NCBI GenBank assembly: GCA_902792435.1
Contig: CADAZN010000007.1
Location: 1-64,000 of the forward strand
DNA: 64,000 nt
Direction of reading: 5' to 3'
From: an uncultured Bacteroidales bacterium
GTDB taxonomy: Bacteria > Bacteroidota > Bacteroidia > Bacteroidales > Muribaculaceae
Shown: positions 8,651 through 16,803 of the stretch, one piece after another
How positions within the stretch are numbered: position 1 is the first letter of the stretch
Layout: each line of letters starts with the position of its first letter
The notes under the pieces: model-generated
Told to the model about the DNA's origin: nothing
Database searches by the model: none
Seen by the model: the letters and a program-made list of their open reading frames with translations, nothing else
Made by a program: the position numbers and the translations under genes

Positions 8651-9751
8651 TTATCGCTTTCTATTAGCGATTTTAGTCTTTATCTTGCGATAGCAGTAAA
8701 TCCACAGTAACGGAACTGCCGTGCCCACTATGGTATAGAGTATCCAAAACAGGTCGGTCTGGCTGTTGTGGTGCACCACCATGTGGCACCCTATCTGGCC
8801 CCAATCTAGGCCATAATACATTATCTTTAGAACTGAAACCAGCTTGAATGAAATGATGTGGAACACAAAAACATAAATTGTGTTGTCGCCACAATACACG
8901 AGCATGCGCTTGAACCAGTTGTCGTGCTTGTCGATCAACGAAGCAATGGAATGCACCATTAAGAAACCCACACAACCCGTTAGCGGTATGGTGGCAACGT
9001 CCTTTAGCTCCACATTAATGTTCAAGCCATGACAATGCAGGAAGCAGCAACCCAGCAACAAACCTGCATATAGCAATGTTAGTGCCCAATGCTCCTTGAT
9101 GCGGTGCTCGTGGCGGCGATAAAGGGCGCCTAGAGCAAAGAACATAACGCCCCATGTGTCGCGTATGCCACCTTGCACAATAGTGGCAATCTTCAAATTA
9201 TTTGCTACTTTAAACCACGCAAAGCCAAGAGCTAGCAACGCGATAGCAATCAACGTTCCATCATCGTTGAGCCACTTGTGGCGATTGTGTAGCAACTTAT
9301 ATAAGATGATGAAAACAATGCTCGACACCAGCAATGCCCTGAAAAACCAGAACGCGCCAGCCAGAAACTCGTCGTAACCACCCATCGAGAAAACGATGTG
9401 AACCAATCGCTGACAGAAGTCATGAAGCGAATAAGGGTGCGTGACGCCATTCTCCCAGTTGCCATATTGCTCATTGAGAATTCCAATCTTGAACATCAAG
9501 TTGTGTAGCACCAGGAACAGCAAGCTCCATTTCACAAATGGCACATACAGTCCCTTGAAGCGCTTCTTGCAGAAGAGCCACGGGTCTTGCTCATATTTCT
9601 TACTAAAGAAATAGCCTGCTGCTATGAAAAACAACGGCATGTGAAACAAGTAGATGAAGTTGATGATAAGCCAGTAGCACTCGGTGTGACCGACGCACAT
9701 CAAGATAATGGCTATTCCTTTGCAAATCGACAGGTTGGTGTTTCGCGTCAT
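8651..9751 (-). CDS. Acyltransferase family 3 membrane protein
   Basis: The 366-residue integral membrane protein has about ten hydrophobic helices. It begins NLSICKGIAIILMCVGHTECYW, the family 3 acyltransferase start with the conserved His in VGHTE, followed by FHMPLFFIAAGYFF. These enzymes O-acetylate sugars or cell-surface glycans using cytoplasmic acetyl-CoA; the substrate cannot be read from sequence. It is preceded on the same strand by the TonB-domain gene, and a CTAG-rich hairpin at 9772-9823 separates them. Confidence 0.82.
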   Translation of the reverse strand: MTRNTNLSICKGIAIILMCVGHTECYWLIINFIYLFHMPLFFIAAGYFFSKKYEQDPWLFCKKRFKGLYVPFVKWSLLFLVLHNLMFKIGILNEQYGNWENGVTHPYSLHDFCQRLVHIVFSMGGYDEFLAGAFWFFRALLVSSIVFIILYKLLHNRHKWLNDDGTLIAIALLALGFAWFKVANNLKIATIVQGGIRDTWGVMFFALGALYRRHEHRIKEHWALTLLYAGLLLGCCFLHCHGLNINVELKDVATIPLTGCVGFLMVHSIASLIDKHDNWFKRMLVYCGDNTIYVFVFHIISFKLVSVLKIMYYGLDWGQIGCHMVVHHNSQTDLFWILYTIVGTAVPLLWIYCYRKIKTKIANRKR

Positions 9752-9771
9752 CGTTAATTAGGGCAATCACC

Positions 9772-9823
9772 TTAGAAAATCTAGAAGTTCTAGCCATTAA
9801 CTAGAACTCCTAGATTATTTTCT
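9772..9823 (-). terminator. CTAG-rich hairpin
   Basis: TCTAGAAGTTCTAG and CTAGAACTCCTAGA pair almost perfectly around CCATTAA. Outer AGAAAA/TTTTCT arms extend the stem past a small bulge. It lies just after the TonB-domain gene stop at 9844 and probably ends the cyd transcript. A similar CTAG-rich hairpin lies at 20245-20286. Confidence 0.5.
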
Positions 9824-9843
9824 TATAAAATGAGGTTGTTATT

Positions 9844-10323
9844 CTACAACTTGAACTTCACTGGCAGAGTGTAGCTCATACGCAAGGGTGCGTGATCCTT
9901 GTTGTAGCCAGGCACAAAACGGGTGATTTGTTTCACAACCCTAACGGCCTCGGCGTCAAGTTCCTTGTCAACGCTTCTTAGCACCTTTACATTGCTTATT
10001 GAGCCATCTTTCTCAACCACAAACTGCAAAATCACAGTGCCTTGAACACCGTTCTTCTCAGCTTTCTTTGGATATTGAATGTTATCGGCGAGGAACTTGG
10101 TGAGTCCAGCTGTGCCACCAGGATATTCGGGTGGATATTTAACAACTTCATATATTTTGTCGTCGGTGGTCGCTTGCACATAGTCATAATTGGTTGGTGC
10201 AGGCTCCACGACTTTTGCTTTAGTGGCACGTTTGGTAGTTTTGCGCTTCTTGGCATCAACACTCATGCTACTTCCTGCTACAACCAGTGCTAAAATAACA
10301 ATTAAAAATCTAAAAGTTTTCAT
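9844..10323 (-). CDS. TonB C-terminal-domain protein
   Basis: The 159-residue protein has an N-terminal signal/anchor (MKTFRFLIVILALVVAGSS), a Lys/Arg-rich stretch (KKRKTTKRATK), then YPPEYPGGTAGLTKFLADNIQYP and a TonB C-terminal fold (GTVILQFVVEKDGSISNVKVL, ELDAEAVRVV). It resembles the protein at 5848-6300 in layout, including the PGG-x-FI/L pre-domain motif common in Bacteroidetes TonB-like proteins. It follows cydB by 39 bp and may be co-transcribed, but a functional link with cytochrome bd is not evident. Confidence 0.82.
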   Translation of the reverse strand: MKTFRFLIVILALVVAGSSMSVDAKKRKTTKRATKAKVVEPAPTNYDYVQATTDDKIYEVVKYPPEYPGGTAGLTKFLADNIQYPKKAEKNGVQGTVILQFVVEKDGSISNVKVLRSVDKELDAEAVRVVKQITRFVPGYNKDHAPLRMSYTLPVKFKL

Positions 10324-10362
10324 AATTTCAACTATTGAAATTGATTAAGATAAATAACTTGA

Positions 10363-11496
10363 TTAATAAATCTCGTCTTCGCCAGCTTGCTTAATCTCTT
10401 TCTCGGTGAGCTTGGTGTGGTCCATCTTGTACCACACATAAGCTATGTAAGCAAGCACAAATGGCACAAGAAGTGACACATAGCTCATAACGCGCAGGGT
10501 GAACTCACTTGAAGAACTGTTGGCCAACGTGAGAGAGCTTTGCACGTCAAGTAGCGAGGGATAGTAAGCGGTGTGGTTGTAGCCAAGCACCCAGAACAGG
10601 CTCATAACCACGAGCACTGTGCCAATGCCTGCCCACCAAATGCCGCATTTCCACTCTTTCTTCATCAGCGTCTTGCCGATGCCAAAGAGCACCATCACAA
10701 CACCAAAGAGCAATGCCCCGAGTGCCCACCACAACTGCATGTAGTTGTCGAGGTACTTATAGGGTTTCCACATGGCTGTGCCGCCCTTGTCGATATCCAC
10801 ACCTGCCGAGGTGAGGATTACAGCGCAGGTAGCCAAGAAGAGCACCACAAACACAAGGGCGTTGAAAAGTAGCAACTTGTGCTGACTCTTCTGCACATCT
10901 TTGTCATTGATATTGTTTATAAAATAGAGCGAAGCAAGTGTCCTAGCCAAGAAGAACACCATAAAACCAAAGAGCAGGTTTTTCCACGAAGCGATAGCCT
11001 CAAGGCCATGCTGGGGTCCCCACTGCGAGATAATCGCAGCATCAAGGATTTTACCCTTACCCACTGTAAACTCGGCTCCAAAGAACATTCCTGCCACAGC
11101 CACACCAAGCAGCACTGGCCCAACAACACCATTAATCAATAATAAGGTGTCGTAGAATCGTGTGCCGTAAACATTGCCGTGCTTGGTGCGATACTCATAG
11201 GCAATAGCCTGAATCACAAAGCTGAACAGGATGAGAATCCAAAGCCAGTAAGCACCGCCAAAGCTAGTGCTGTAGAACAATGGAAACGAGGCAAAGAATG
11301 CTCCGCCAAAGGTCACGAGCGTGGTATAGGTGAGTTCCCACTTGCGACCCAACGAGTTGATGAGCAATGAGCGTTTTTTAGCCTTAGTGTTAATGAGCAT
11401 CGACTGCCCACCTTGCACAAAGAGCAGGAACACTAGCAGTGCACCCAGCACCGACATTATTAGCCACCAGTAGTTTTGCAAAAATTCGTGTGTCAT
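10363..11496 (-). CDS. cydB: Cytochrome bd ubiquinol/menaquinol oxidase subunit II
   Basis: The 377-residue polytopic protein (about nine helices) begins FLQNYWWLIMSVLGALLVFLLFVQGGQSML, typical of CydB. Together with CydA it forms the cytochrome bd oxidase in the inner membrane, which oxidises quinol and reduces O2 with high affinity. It starts 15 bp after cydA ends, so the two are clearly one operon. In gut Bacteroidales this oxidase scavenges trace oxygen. Confidence 0.93.
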   Translation of the reverse strand: MTHEFLQNYWWLIMSVLGALLVFLLFVQGGQSMLINTKAKKRSLLINSLGRKWELTYTTLVTFGGAFFASFPLFYSTSFGGAYWLWILILFSFVIQAIAYEYRTKHGNVYGTRFYDTLLLINGVVGPVLLGVAVAGMFFGAEFTVGKGKILDAAIISQWGPQHGLEAIASWKNLLFGFMVFFLARTLASLYFINNINDKDVQKSQHKLLLFNALVFVVLFLATCAVILTSAGVDIDKGGTAMWKPYKYLDNYMQLWWALGALLFGVVMVLFGIGKTLMKKEWKCGIWWAGIGTVLVVMSLFWVLGYNHTAYYPSLLDVQSSLTLANSSSSEFTLRVMSYVSLLVPFVLAYIAYVWYKMDHTKLTEKEIKQAGEDEIY

Positions 11497-11511
11497 AGTT
11501 GTGTCCTCCTC

Positions 11512-13101
11512 TTATTTTTTAGTTTCAACGACATCAAGATTGGTCTTCGACTTCTTCGAAATCTGCTTGCAAATGATGCTCACATCAGCGATGAGCAATG
11601 CAGTAAACACCACAGCAAAAATCCAGAAGGTAACTTGAACATATCCAGCACTCAGGTCGCTGATTGCCACTTTATTGGGCATGAGGTCCTGAATGGTCCA
11701 TGGCTGGCGACCAACCTCGGCGACTATCCATCCACTCATCGAGCAAAGGTAGGCCAGCGGGATGGTGATGATAGCGAGCCAGTAACCAAACTTCTGCAGT
11801 TTTTTCTTTCCAGGAACCCACTTTGGCTTGTAAAGCAACAGCAGCACCACGATGAAGAAGAGCACCAGATAACCGCCTATGGTAACCATGAAGTGGAACG
11901 AGTAGAACGTCAACGGAACGTTAGGCACCGACTCAGTTGGCTCTTCAAGATAGGTGTAACCCAAGTACTTGAAGTTTTCGTCAATTTCTTTGCGGAACTG
12001 CTTCATAGCCACACTGTCCTTAGCTTTAACTGCATCGTTAAAGCCTGCAAGGGCATGTTGAGCGGCTTTTCCGCGTTCTCTACGATCCTCGAATGACAAT
12101 GGCTTAGTCATAAAGCTTGTTGTATCTTTGCTCTTACCCAGCAATATGTCCTCAATTCCGGGAACAAAGGCATTGAAATCGTGAGTGGCGAGGAAAGCGA
12201 GACCGTGAGGGATAGAGATATCGAAGAGGAATGGATCCTCACCATTACCTACCTCCTTGGCTGGATTCAAGATGCCAAAAGCAACTATCGACTGTCCAGG
12301 TTCTCCTTCATAGAGACCTTCCATGGCAGCGAGCTTCATGGGCTGATGCTTGGCAACGGTAACGGCCGATGTGTCGCCACTGATGCTGGTGAGCACAATG
12401 CCAATAAGACCTACCCAACCGCCAACCTTAAGGCTGCGCATACAGTGATCGCGGTTGCGGCCCTTGAGCAACATCCAGCCACACACACCTACCACAAAGG
12501 CTCCGCTCAGCGCCCAAGCGCTGGTCACAGTGTGGAACACTTTGTTCAGTGCCATGGGCGATAATGCCACGGCCCAGAAGTCGGTCATCTCGTTGCGCAT
12601 GGTTTCAGGATTGAAGGTCATTCCTGTGGGATACTGCATCCAAGCATTGGCGACAAGTATCCACAACGCCGAGATGCTTGCTCCCAGTGCTGTAAGCCAA
12701 GTGGCCGCAAGGTGGAACTTGGGCGACACTTTCTTCCAACCGAAGAACATCACAGCGATGAACGTCGACTCCATGAAGAAGGCGAGAATTCCCTCAATAG
12801 CCAGTGGAGCGCCAAATATGTCACCCACAAACCAGCTGTAGTTCGACCAGTTGGTACCAAACTCAAACTCGAGAATGATTCCTGTGGCCACGCCAATGGC
12901 GAAGTTCACGCCAAAGAGCGTCATCCAGAACTTGGTGGTGGCGAGCCATTTCTCGTCGCGAGTGCGATAATAGATGGTCTCCATCACACCGATTATTATT
13001 CCCAATCCTAACGTCAACGGCACAAACAGCCAGTGATAACAGGCTGTGAGCGCAAACTGCGCCCTCGACCAGTCGACTACGTTCATTAACAAATCACTCA
13101 T
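11512..13101 (-). CDS. cydA: Cytochrome bd oxidase subunit I
   Basis: The 529-residue protein carries haem-ligand regions of CydA: an early His in FALTACYHWLFVPLTLG, GVNFAIGVATGIILEFEFGTNW, and the diagnostic VAEVGRQPWTIQDL (GRQPW) motif near residue 445. Start MSDLLMNVVDWSRAQFA is family-typical. It binds haems b558, b595 and d and carries the quinol site. It lies between the DUF4492 gene and cydB in the standard Bacteroidetes order. Confidence 0.95.
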   Translation of the reverse strand: MSDLLMNVVDWSRAQFALTACYHWLFVPLTLGLGIIIGVMETIYYRTRDEKWLATTKFWMTLFGVNFAIGVATGIILEFEFGTNWSNYSWFVGDIFGAPLAIEGILAFFMESTFIAVMFFGWKKVSPKFHLAATWLTALGASISALWILVANAWMQYPTGMTFNPETMRNEMTDFWAVALSPMALNKVFHTVTSAWALSGAFVVGVCGWMLLKGRNRDHCMRSLKVGGWVGLIGIVLTSISGDTSAVTVAKHQPMKLAAMEGLYEGEPGQSIVAFGILNPAKEVGNGEDPFLFDISIPHGLAFLATHDFNAFVPGIEDILLGKSKDTTSFMTKPLSFEDRRERGKAAQHALAGFNDAVKAKDSVAMKQFRKEIDENFKYLGYTYLEEPTESVPNVPLTFYSFHFMVTIGGYLVLFFIVVLLLLYKPKWVPGKKKLQKFGYWLAIITIPLAYLCSMSGWIVAEVGRQPWTIQDLMPNKVAISDLSAGYVQVTFWIFAVVFTALLIADVSIICKQISKKSKTNLDVVETKK

Positions 13102-13202
13102 ACTTAGATAATATTTAAAATTTTAAGTTTCAGTATAATTTTATTCTGTCATTGTATCCCAGTCATGCATTGTGCATTGTGGATTATACATTGATAAAAA
13201 TC

Positions 13203-13424
13203 TCACCTGTCCAGTAGCTGCTCGCGCACATATTGCGCTTTGCCTTCGTCGCTGTCGCTCTTGGAAGAGAGGAAATTAGGGAAGAAAAGAATTTTAATTA
13301 TCACAAAGAAAATAAAGAGCTTGATGGCAATAATGAGCCACAGTGTCTTACCCACTGTCATCGAGCGGAAACCGTCAACATAGAGGTCAACCGCACGAGC
13401 CCAAAAGCCGTTTCTTTGTGCCAT
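13203..13424 (-). CDS. DUF4492 small membrane protein linked to cytochrome bd
   Basis: The 73-residue protein begins GFWARAVDLYVDGFRSMTVGKTLW, then a hydrophobic helix (LIIAIKLFIFFVIIKILFF) and a charged tail. This matches DUF4492, found directly upstream of cydAB in Bacteroidetes and some Epsilonproteobacteria. By analogy with CydX it may be an accessory subunit or assembly factor, but that is inference. The gap to cydA is 101 bp. Confidence 0.85.
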   Translation of the reverse strand: MAQRNGFWARAVDLYVDGFRSMTVGKTLWLIIAIKLFIFFVIIKILFFPNFLSSKSDSDEGKAQYVREQLLDR

Positions 13425-13451
13425 GATATCAATTCTTTATATGTTTCAGCG

Positions 13452-13480
13452 CAAATATACAAAAAGTTACTAAAAGGCAA
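13452..13480 (-). promoter_or_regulatory. Promoter of the DUF4492-cydAB operon
   Basis: On the minus strand TTG at 13480-13478 is followed after 18 nt by TATATTTG (13459-13452), a perfect -7 box. It lies about 30 nt upstream of the DUF4492 start. Confidence 0.6.
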
Positions 13481-13588
13481 TTACCTTAGAGTAACTTTTT
13501 TGCATTTTTCTAAAAAAAGTTATAGAAAGACATCCCACAGCACATCAGTCCTATTGCTTAAATCTGAGAACTGAGTACCAAGAACTAA

Positions 13589-14569
13589 TTATTTCGAGAG
13601 GCGCGAGATGGTCTCGAGAAGATGACGGTCAATGGCTTTCTCATACTTAATAGCCTTATTGAAAGGTACATAGACCATCTGTTCGTCATCATCGCCTATC
13701 ATCACGTTGCGCTGGCCCTCAACAAGCGCTTCGATGGCAGTAGCACCCATGCGCGATGCCAAGATGCGGTCTTGTGCCGTGGGTGAGCCACCACGCTGCA
13801 AGTGTCCGAGGATGGTGACACGCACATCATACTTAGGATACTCTTTGCGCACACGCTCAGCAAGTTGCATGGCTCCTCCAGTGACAGGGTTCTCGGCGAC
13901 AAGCACTATCGACGACTTCTTGGTGGTGCGGAAACCGTGCTCAATTAATTTGGCCAGCTGGTCACCCTCTATAGCAAGTTCGGGGATGATTACTGCCTCG
14001 GCACCACCAGCGATAGCACCATAAAGTGCAAGGAAACTTGCTTCACGTCCCATAACCTCAATGAAGAACAGGCGCTCATGGCTGTTGGCGGTGTCGCGTA
14101 TGCGGTCCACGCACCACATTATGGTATTGAGCGCAGTGTCGTAGCCAACGGTATGGTCGGTGCCATAGAGGTCATTGTCGATAGTTCCGGGAATACCAAC
14201 GATAGGCACGTCAAACTCACTAGCAAACACCTTGGCACCTGTTAGTGTGCCATCACCACCAATCACAACAAGTGCATCAATGCCATGCTTGCACATGTTG
14301 TCATAGGCCTTTTGGCGACCCTCAGGAGTCAAAAATTCTTTGCAGCGTGCGGTACGCAAAATTGTGCCGCCACGATGGATAATATTCGACACATCCTCAG
14401 CGTGGAAATCAACAATTTCATCCTCAACTAAACCGCGGTATCCGCGATAGATGCCTTTCACGTTAAATTCATGGGAAATTGCGGCGCGTGTCACCGCCCT
14501 GATAGCGGCATTCATGCCTGGAGCATCACCTCCTGATGTCAACACGCCAATAGTCTTAATCTTTGCCAT
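13589..14569 (-). CDS. pfkA: ATP-dependent 6-phosphofructokinase
   Basis: The 326-residue protein has [18 protein letters not shown] at the N-terminus, [12 protein letters not shown] near residue 100 (GGDGT rather than GGDDS, arguing for ATP over pyrophosphate), catalytic [12 protein letters not shown], and substrate-binding MGREASFLA. It phosphorylates fructose-6-phosphate in glycolysis in the cytoplasm. ubiE/menG lies just upstream on the same strand with a 39-bp gap, so they may share a transcript. Confidence 0.95.
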   Translation of the reverse strand: MAKIKTIGVLTSGGDAPGMNAAIRAVTRAAISHEFNVKGIYRGYRGLVEDEIVDFHAEDVSNIIHRGGTILRTARCKEFLTPEGRQKAYDNMCKHGIDALVVIGGDGTLTGAKVFASEFDVPIVGIPGTIDNDLYGTDHTVGYDTALNTIMWCVDRIRDTANSHERLFFIEVMGREASFLALYGAIAGGAEAVIIPELAIEGDQLAKLIEHGFRTTKKSSIVLVAENPVTGGAMQLAERVRKEYPKYDVRVTILGHLQRGGSPTAQDRILASRMGATAIEALVEGQRNVMIGDDDEQMVYVPFNKAIKYEKAIDRHLLETISRLSK

Positions 14570-14608
14570 ATTTAGTTTTTATTTATCGATTTTCCTTATT
14601 ATTACATT

Positions 14609-15340
14609 CTATGCATTGCCTATATAAATCGAGCATGTCCCAAATGTCAAGCGTTTCACCTTGCAATCGGTAAAGCCTGCCTCGCGCATGATAGCTAGCA
14701 TATCATCGCCTTGTGGCACTGCGGCAATGCTCTGAGGCAAGTAGCGGTAAGCGCTGCGGTCGCCCGATTTCAGGCTTCCCATCCACGGGATAATGTGTAG
14801 AGTGTAAAGGTCATAGAACCAACGCACAAAGCGGTTGCGAGGTGTTGACAGTTCAACCACACACAGCACTCCGCCACACTTCAGCACGCGGTGCATCTGT
14901 TGATAGCCCTGTAACAAGTGCTCAAAGTTGCGCACACCAAACGCTACCGTCACAGCATCAAAACCTCCGTCCTCAAAGGGCAGAGCCAGACAATCGCCCT
15001 GCTGCACAACAATAGAGCCATCCAGGCCGCGTTTCGCAATCTTCTCGCGTGCCACGTCGAGCATTCCTTGCGACAGGTCGATGCCCACCACCTGCTCGGG
15101 CTGAAGCTTGTGATAGAGGTCGATAGCAAAATCTCCGGTGCCCGTCGCCACGTCGAGAATGCGTTGTGGGTGCTTTTTCCCCACCATGCGCACCGCCACG
15201 CGCCGCCACCACTTGTCGATGCCCAGCGTCATAGCACGGTTCATAAAGTCATAGGCAGGAGCAATGCTGTCAAACATCTCCTCCACCTGCTTAGCCTTAC
15301 GCTCATCATTATTATATGGAGTTATTTTTTCAACTTCCAT
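14609..15340 (-). CDS. ubiE: Demethylmenaquinone C-methyltransferase
   Basis: The 243-residue protein has class I methyltransferase motifs: ILDVATGTGDFAIDL (SAM-binding), VVGIDLSQGMLDVAREK, and the UbiE/MenG signatures IAPAYDFMNRAMTLGIDKWWR and TVAFGVRNFEHL. It performs the last step of menaquinone synthesis. Menaquinol is the likely electron donor to the cytochrome bd encoded nearby. A Bacteroidales anaerobe is expected to use only the menaquinone activity (also named menG). Confidence 0.93.
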   Translation of the reverse strand: MEVEKITPYNNDERKAKQVEEMFDSIAPAYDFMNRAMTLGIDKWWRRVAVRMVGKKHPQRILDVATGTGDFAIDLYHKLQPEQVVGIDLSQGMLDVAREKIAKRGLDGSIVVQQGDCLALPFEDGGFDAVTVAFGVRNFEHLLQGYQQMHRVLKCGGVLCVVELSTPRNRFVRWFYDLYTLHIIPWMGSLKSGDRSAYRYLPQSIAAVPQGDDMLAIMREAGFTDCKVKRLTFGTCSIYIGNA

Positions 15341-15355
15341 GTTTCTAATATTTTG

Positions 15356-15374
15356 CCACTCCTGAACGGAGTGG
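15356..15374. other. Small inverted repeat in the ubiE leader
   Basis: CCACTCC and GGAGTGG form a perfect 7-bp stem with a 5-nt loop, 16 bases upstream of the ubiE start. No T run follows within the expected distance in either direction, so its role is unclear. Confidence 0.35.
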
Positions 15375-15483
15375 AAATTATCGCTTCGCTAAAATTTTTC
15401 TTTTTTACATTAGAGTAATTTCTAATTTTTTTTGTTTTAACATCTAATTCAAACCATTCTCAATCGCAAGCGTGCTATTAACC

Positions 15484-16443
15484 TCATTGTTTATCTTCCA
15501 GCTCATTGAGAGCAGTAAAATGCTCATAAGCTTCGACGATGCGTTGAACGAGCTGATGACGCACTATGTCTTTCTTGCCGAACTCTATCTTGCCTATGCC
15601 CTTCACACCGTCAAGCACCTTCAGCGCTTGAATAAGGCCACTGGTCACGCTGCGCGGCAGGTCAATCTGAGTAACGTCACCCGTCACAACCATTTTCGAC
15701 CCCATGCCCAGACGCGTAAGGAACATCTTAATTTGATGAGTAGTAGTGTTTTGTGCCTCGTCAAGCACTATGATAGCATCATTCAAAGTGCGGCCGCGCA
15801 TAAACGCCAACGGAGCAATCTGAATGACATTAGTATCCATATATTCTTTGAGCTTCGCCCCGGGAATCATATCCTCGAGAGCATCGTAGAGCGGCTGCAG
15901 ATACGGGTCGATCTTGTCGCGCATGTCGCCAGGCAAGAACCCCAGCTTCTCACCCGCCTCCACTGCTGGTCGCGACAAGATAATCTTGCGCACCTCACGG
16001 TTCTTCAGCGCCCTTACCGCCAGCGCTACAGCTAAGTAAGTCTTACCGGTACCGGCAGGACCCAAGGCAAAAGTCAAGTCATTCTCGTTGAAAGTCTTGA
16101 CCATAAGCTGCTGGTTAGGAGTGCGCCCCTTGATTGGCTTGCCGTTCACTCCGTAGATTATCACGTCGTCCATCTTCAGCTCCTTGGGAGGCAAGCCCTT
16201 GATAGTGTCGAGGATAACATCCTCGGGCAGAGTGTTGTAGGTGGCGCAATATTCCTCAAGCTGCTTGATGTCGTTCTCAAACTTCTGAGTCTCTTGCTCA
16301 TCGCCAATAACGGTAATCACCGAGCCACGGGCCGCCATCCTCAGCTTTGGAAATAGGTTACGGATAAGTTGGATGTTGCTGTTGTTCACCCCATAAAACA
16401 CCACAGGGTCAACGTTGTCAATAATGATGTGTCGTTCAATCAT
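15484..16443 (-). CDS. PhoH-like ATPase
   Basis: The 319-residue protein contains an N-terminal RNA-binding-like region (NSNIQLIRNLFPKLRMAARG, a KH-like start) and a PhoH ATPase domain: Walker A GPAGTGKT, KIILSRPAVEAGEKLGFLPGD, Walker B ILDEAQNTT, and MVVTGD. Cytoplasmic PhoH proteins are thought to act in RNA metabolism with YbeY, which is not in the window. It has its own promoter at about 16472-16479. Confidence 0.92.
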   Translation of the reverse strand: MIERHIIIDNVDPVVFYGVNNSNIQLIRNLFPKLRMAARGSVITVIGDEQETQKFENDIKQLEEYCATYNTLPEDVILDTIKGLPPKELKMDDVIIYGVNGKPIKGRTPNQQLMVKTFNENDLTFALGPAGTGKTYLAVALAVRALKNREVRKIILSRPAVEAGEKLGFLPGDMRDKIDPYLQPLYDALEDMIPGAKLKEYMDTNVIQIAPLAFMRGRTLNDAIIVLDEAQNTTTHQIKMFLTRLGMGSKMVVTGDVTQIDLPRSVTSGLIQALKVLDGVKGIGKIEFGKKDIVRHQLVQRIVEAYEHFTALNELEDKQ

Positions 16444-16471
16444 ATATAGTTTAAATGCATTGTAGCTACTG

Positions 16472-16479
16472 CAAAGTTA
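16472..16479 (-). promoter_or_regulatory. -7 box for the PhoH-like gene
   Basis: TAACTTTG on the minus strand is a -7 consensus match. A TTTG (16505-16502) lies about 22 nt further upstream as a possible -33 element. Confidence 0.5.
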
Positions 16480-16704
16480 CACATTATTTTCGATTTCCAC
16501 ACAAAAACCCTTATTTTCTTAACCACAAGTTTCAAGACACTTGAAAATACCACAATGCACAGTAAGCACAGAGCAAAAAATCAAGCATGGTAACTCAAGT
16601 ATATGCGCTGCATTTTGGCTAGTAAGGGGAGATAATTTGATGAAGGGTGGGGGAGGTGCAAACGGTTGCGAGGGGGATTGTTGTGTTAATTTGTGGGGAA
16701 AATG

Positions 16705-16734
16705 TTGTGATGTGACAAAAAATGTGTATATTTG
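16705..16734 (+). promoter_or_regulatory. Promoter of the GH13-GH53 operon
   Basis: TTG at 16705-16707 and a perfect TATATTTG at 16727-16734 are spaced 19 nt, the expected Bacteroidetes -33/-7 layout. The leader to the amylase ATG is about 60 nt. The rest of the 16444-16803 gap shows no further gene. Confidence 0.65.
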
Positions 16735-16803
16735 GGAAAATTTTTTTAAATTACCATAAAAGCGTATTATTACTAAAACACATAAACATTAAATATAAAT
16801 AGT

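Noticed and set aside
13191-13204. TTGATAAAAATCTC near cydA as an FNR site
   Set aside because: Only one half-site fits and it lies within the end of the DUF4492 coding sequence.
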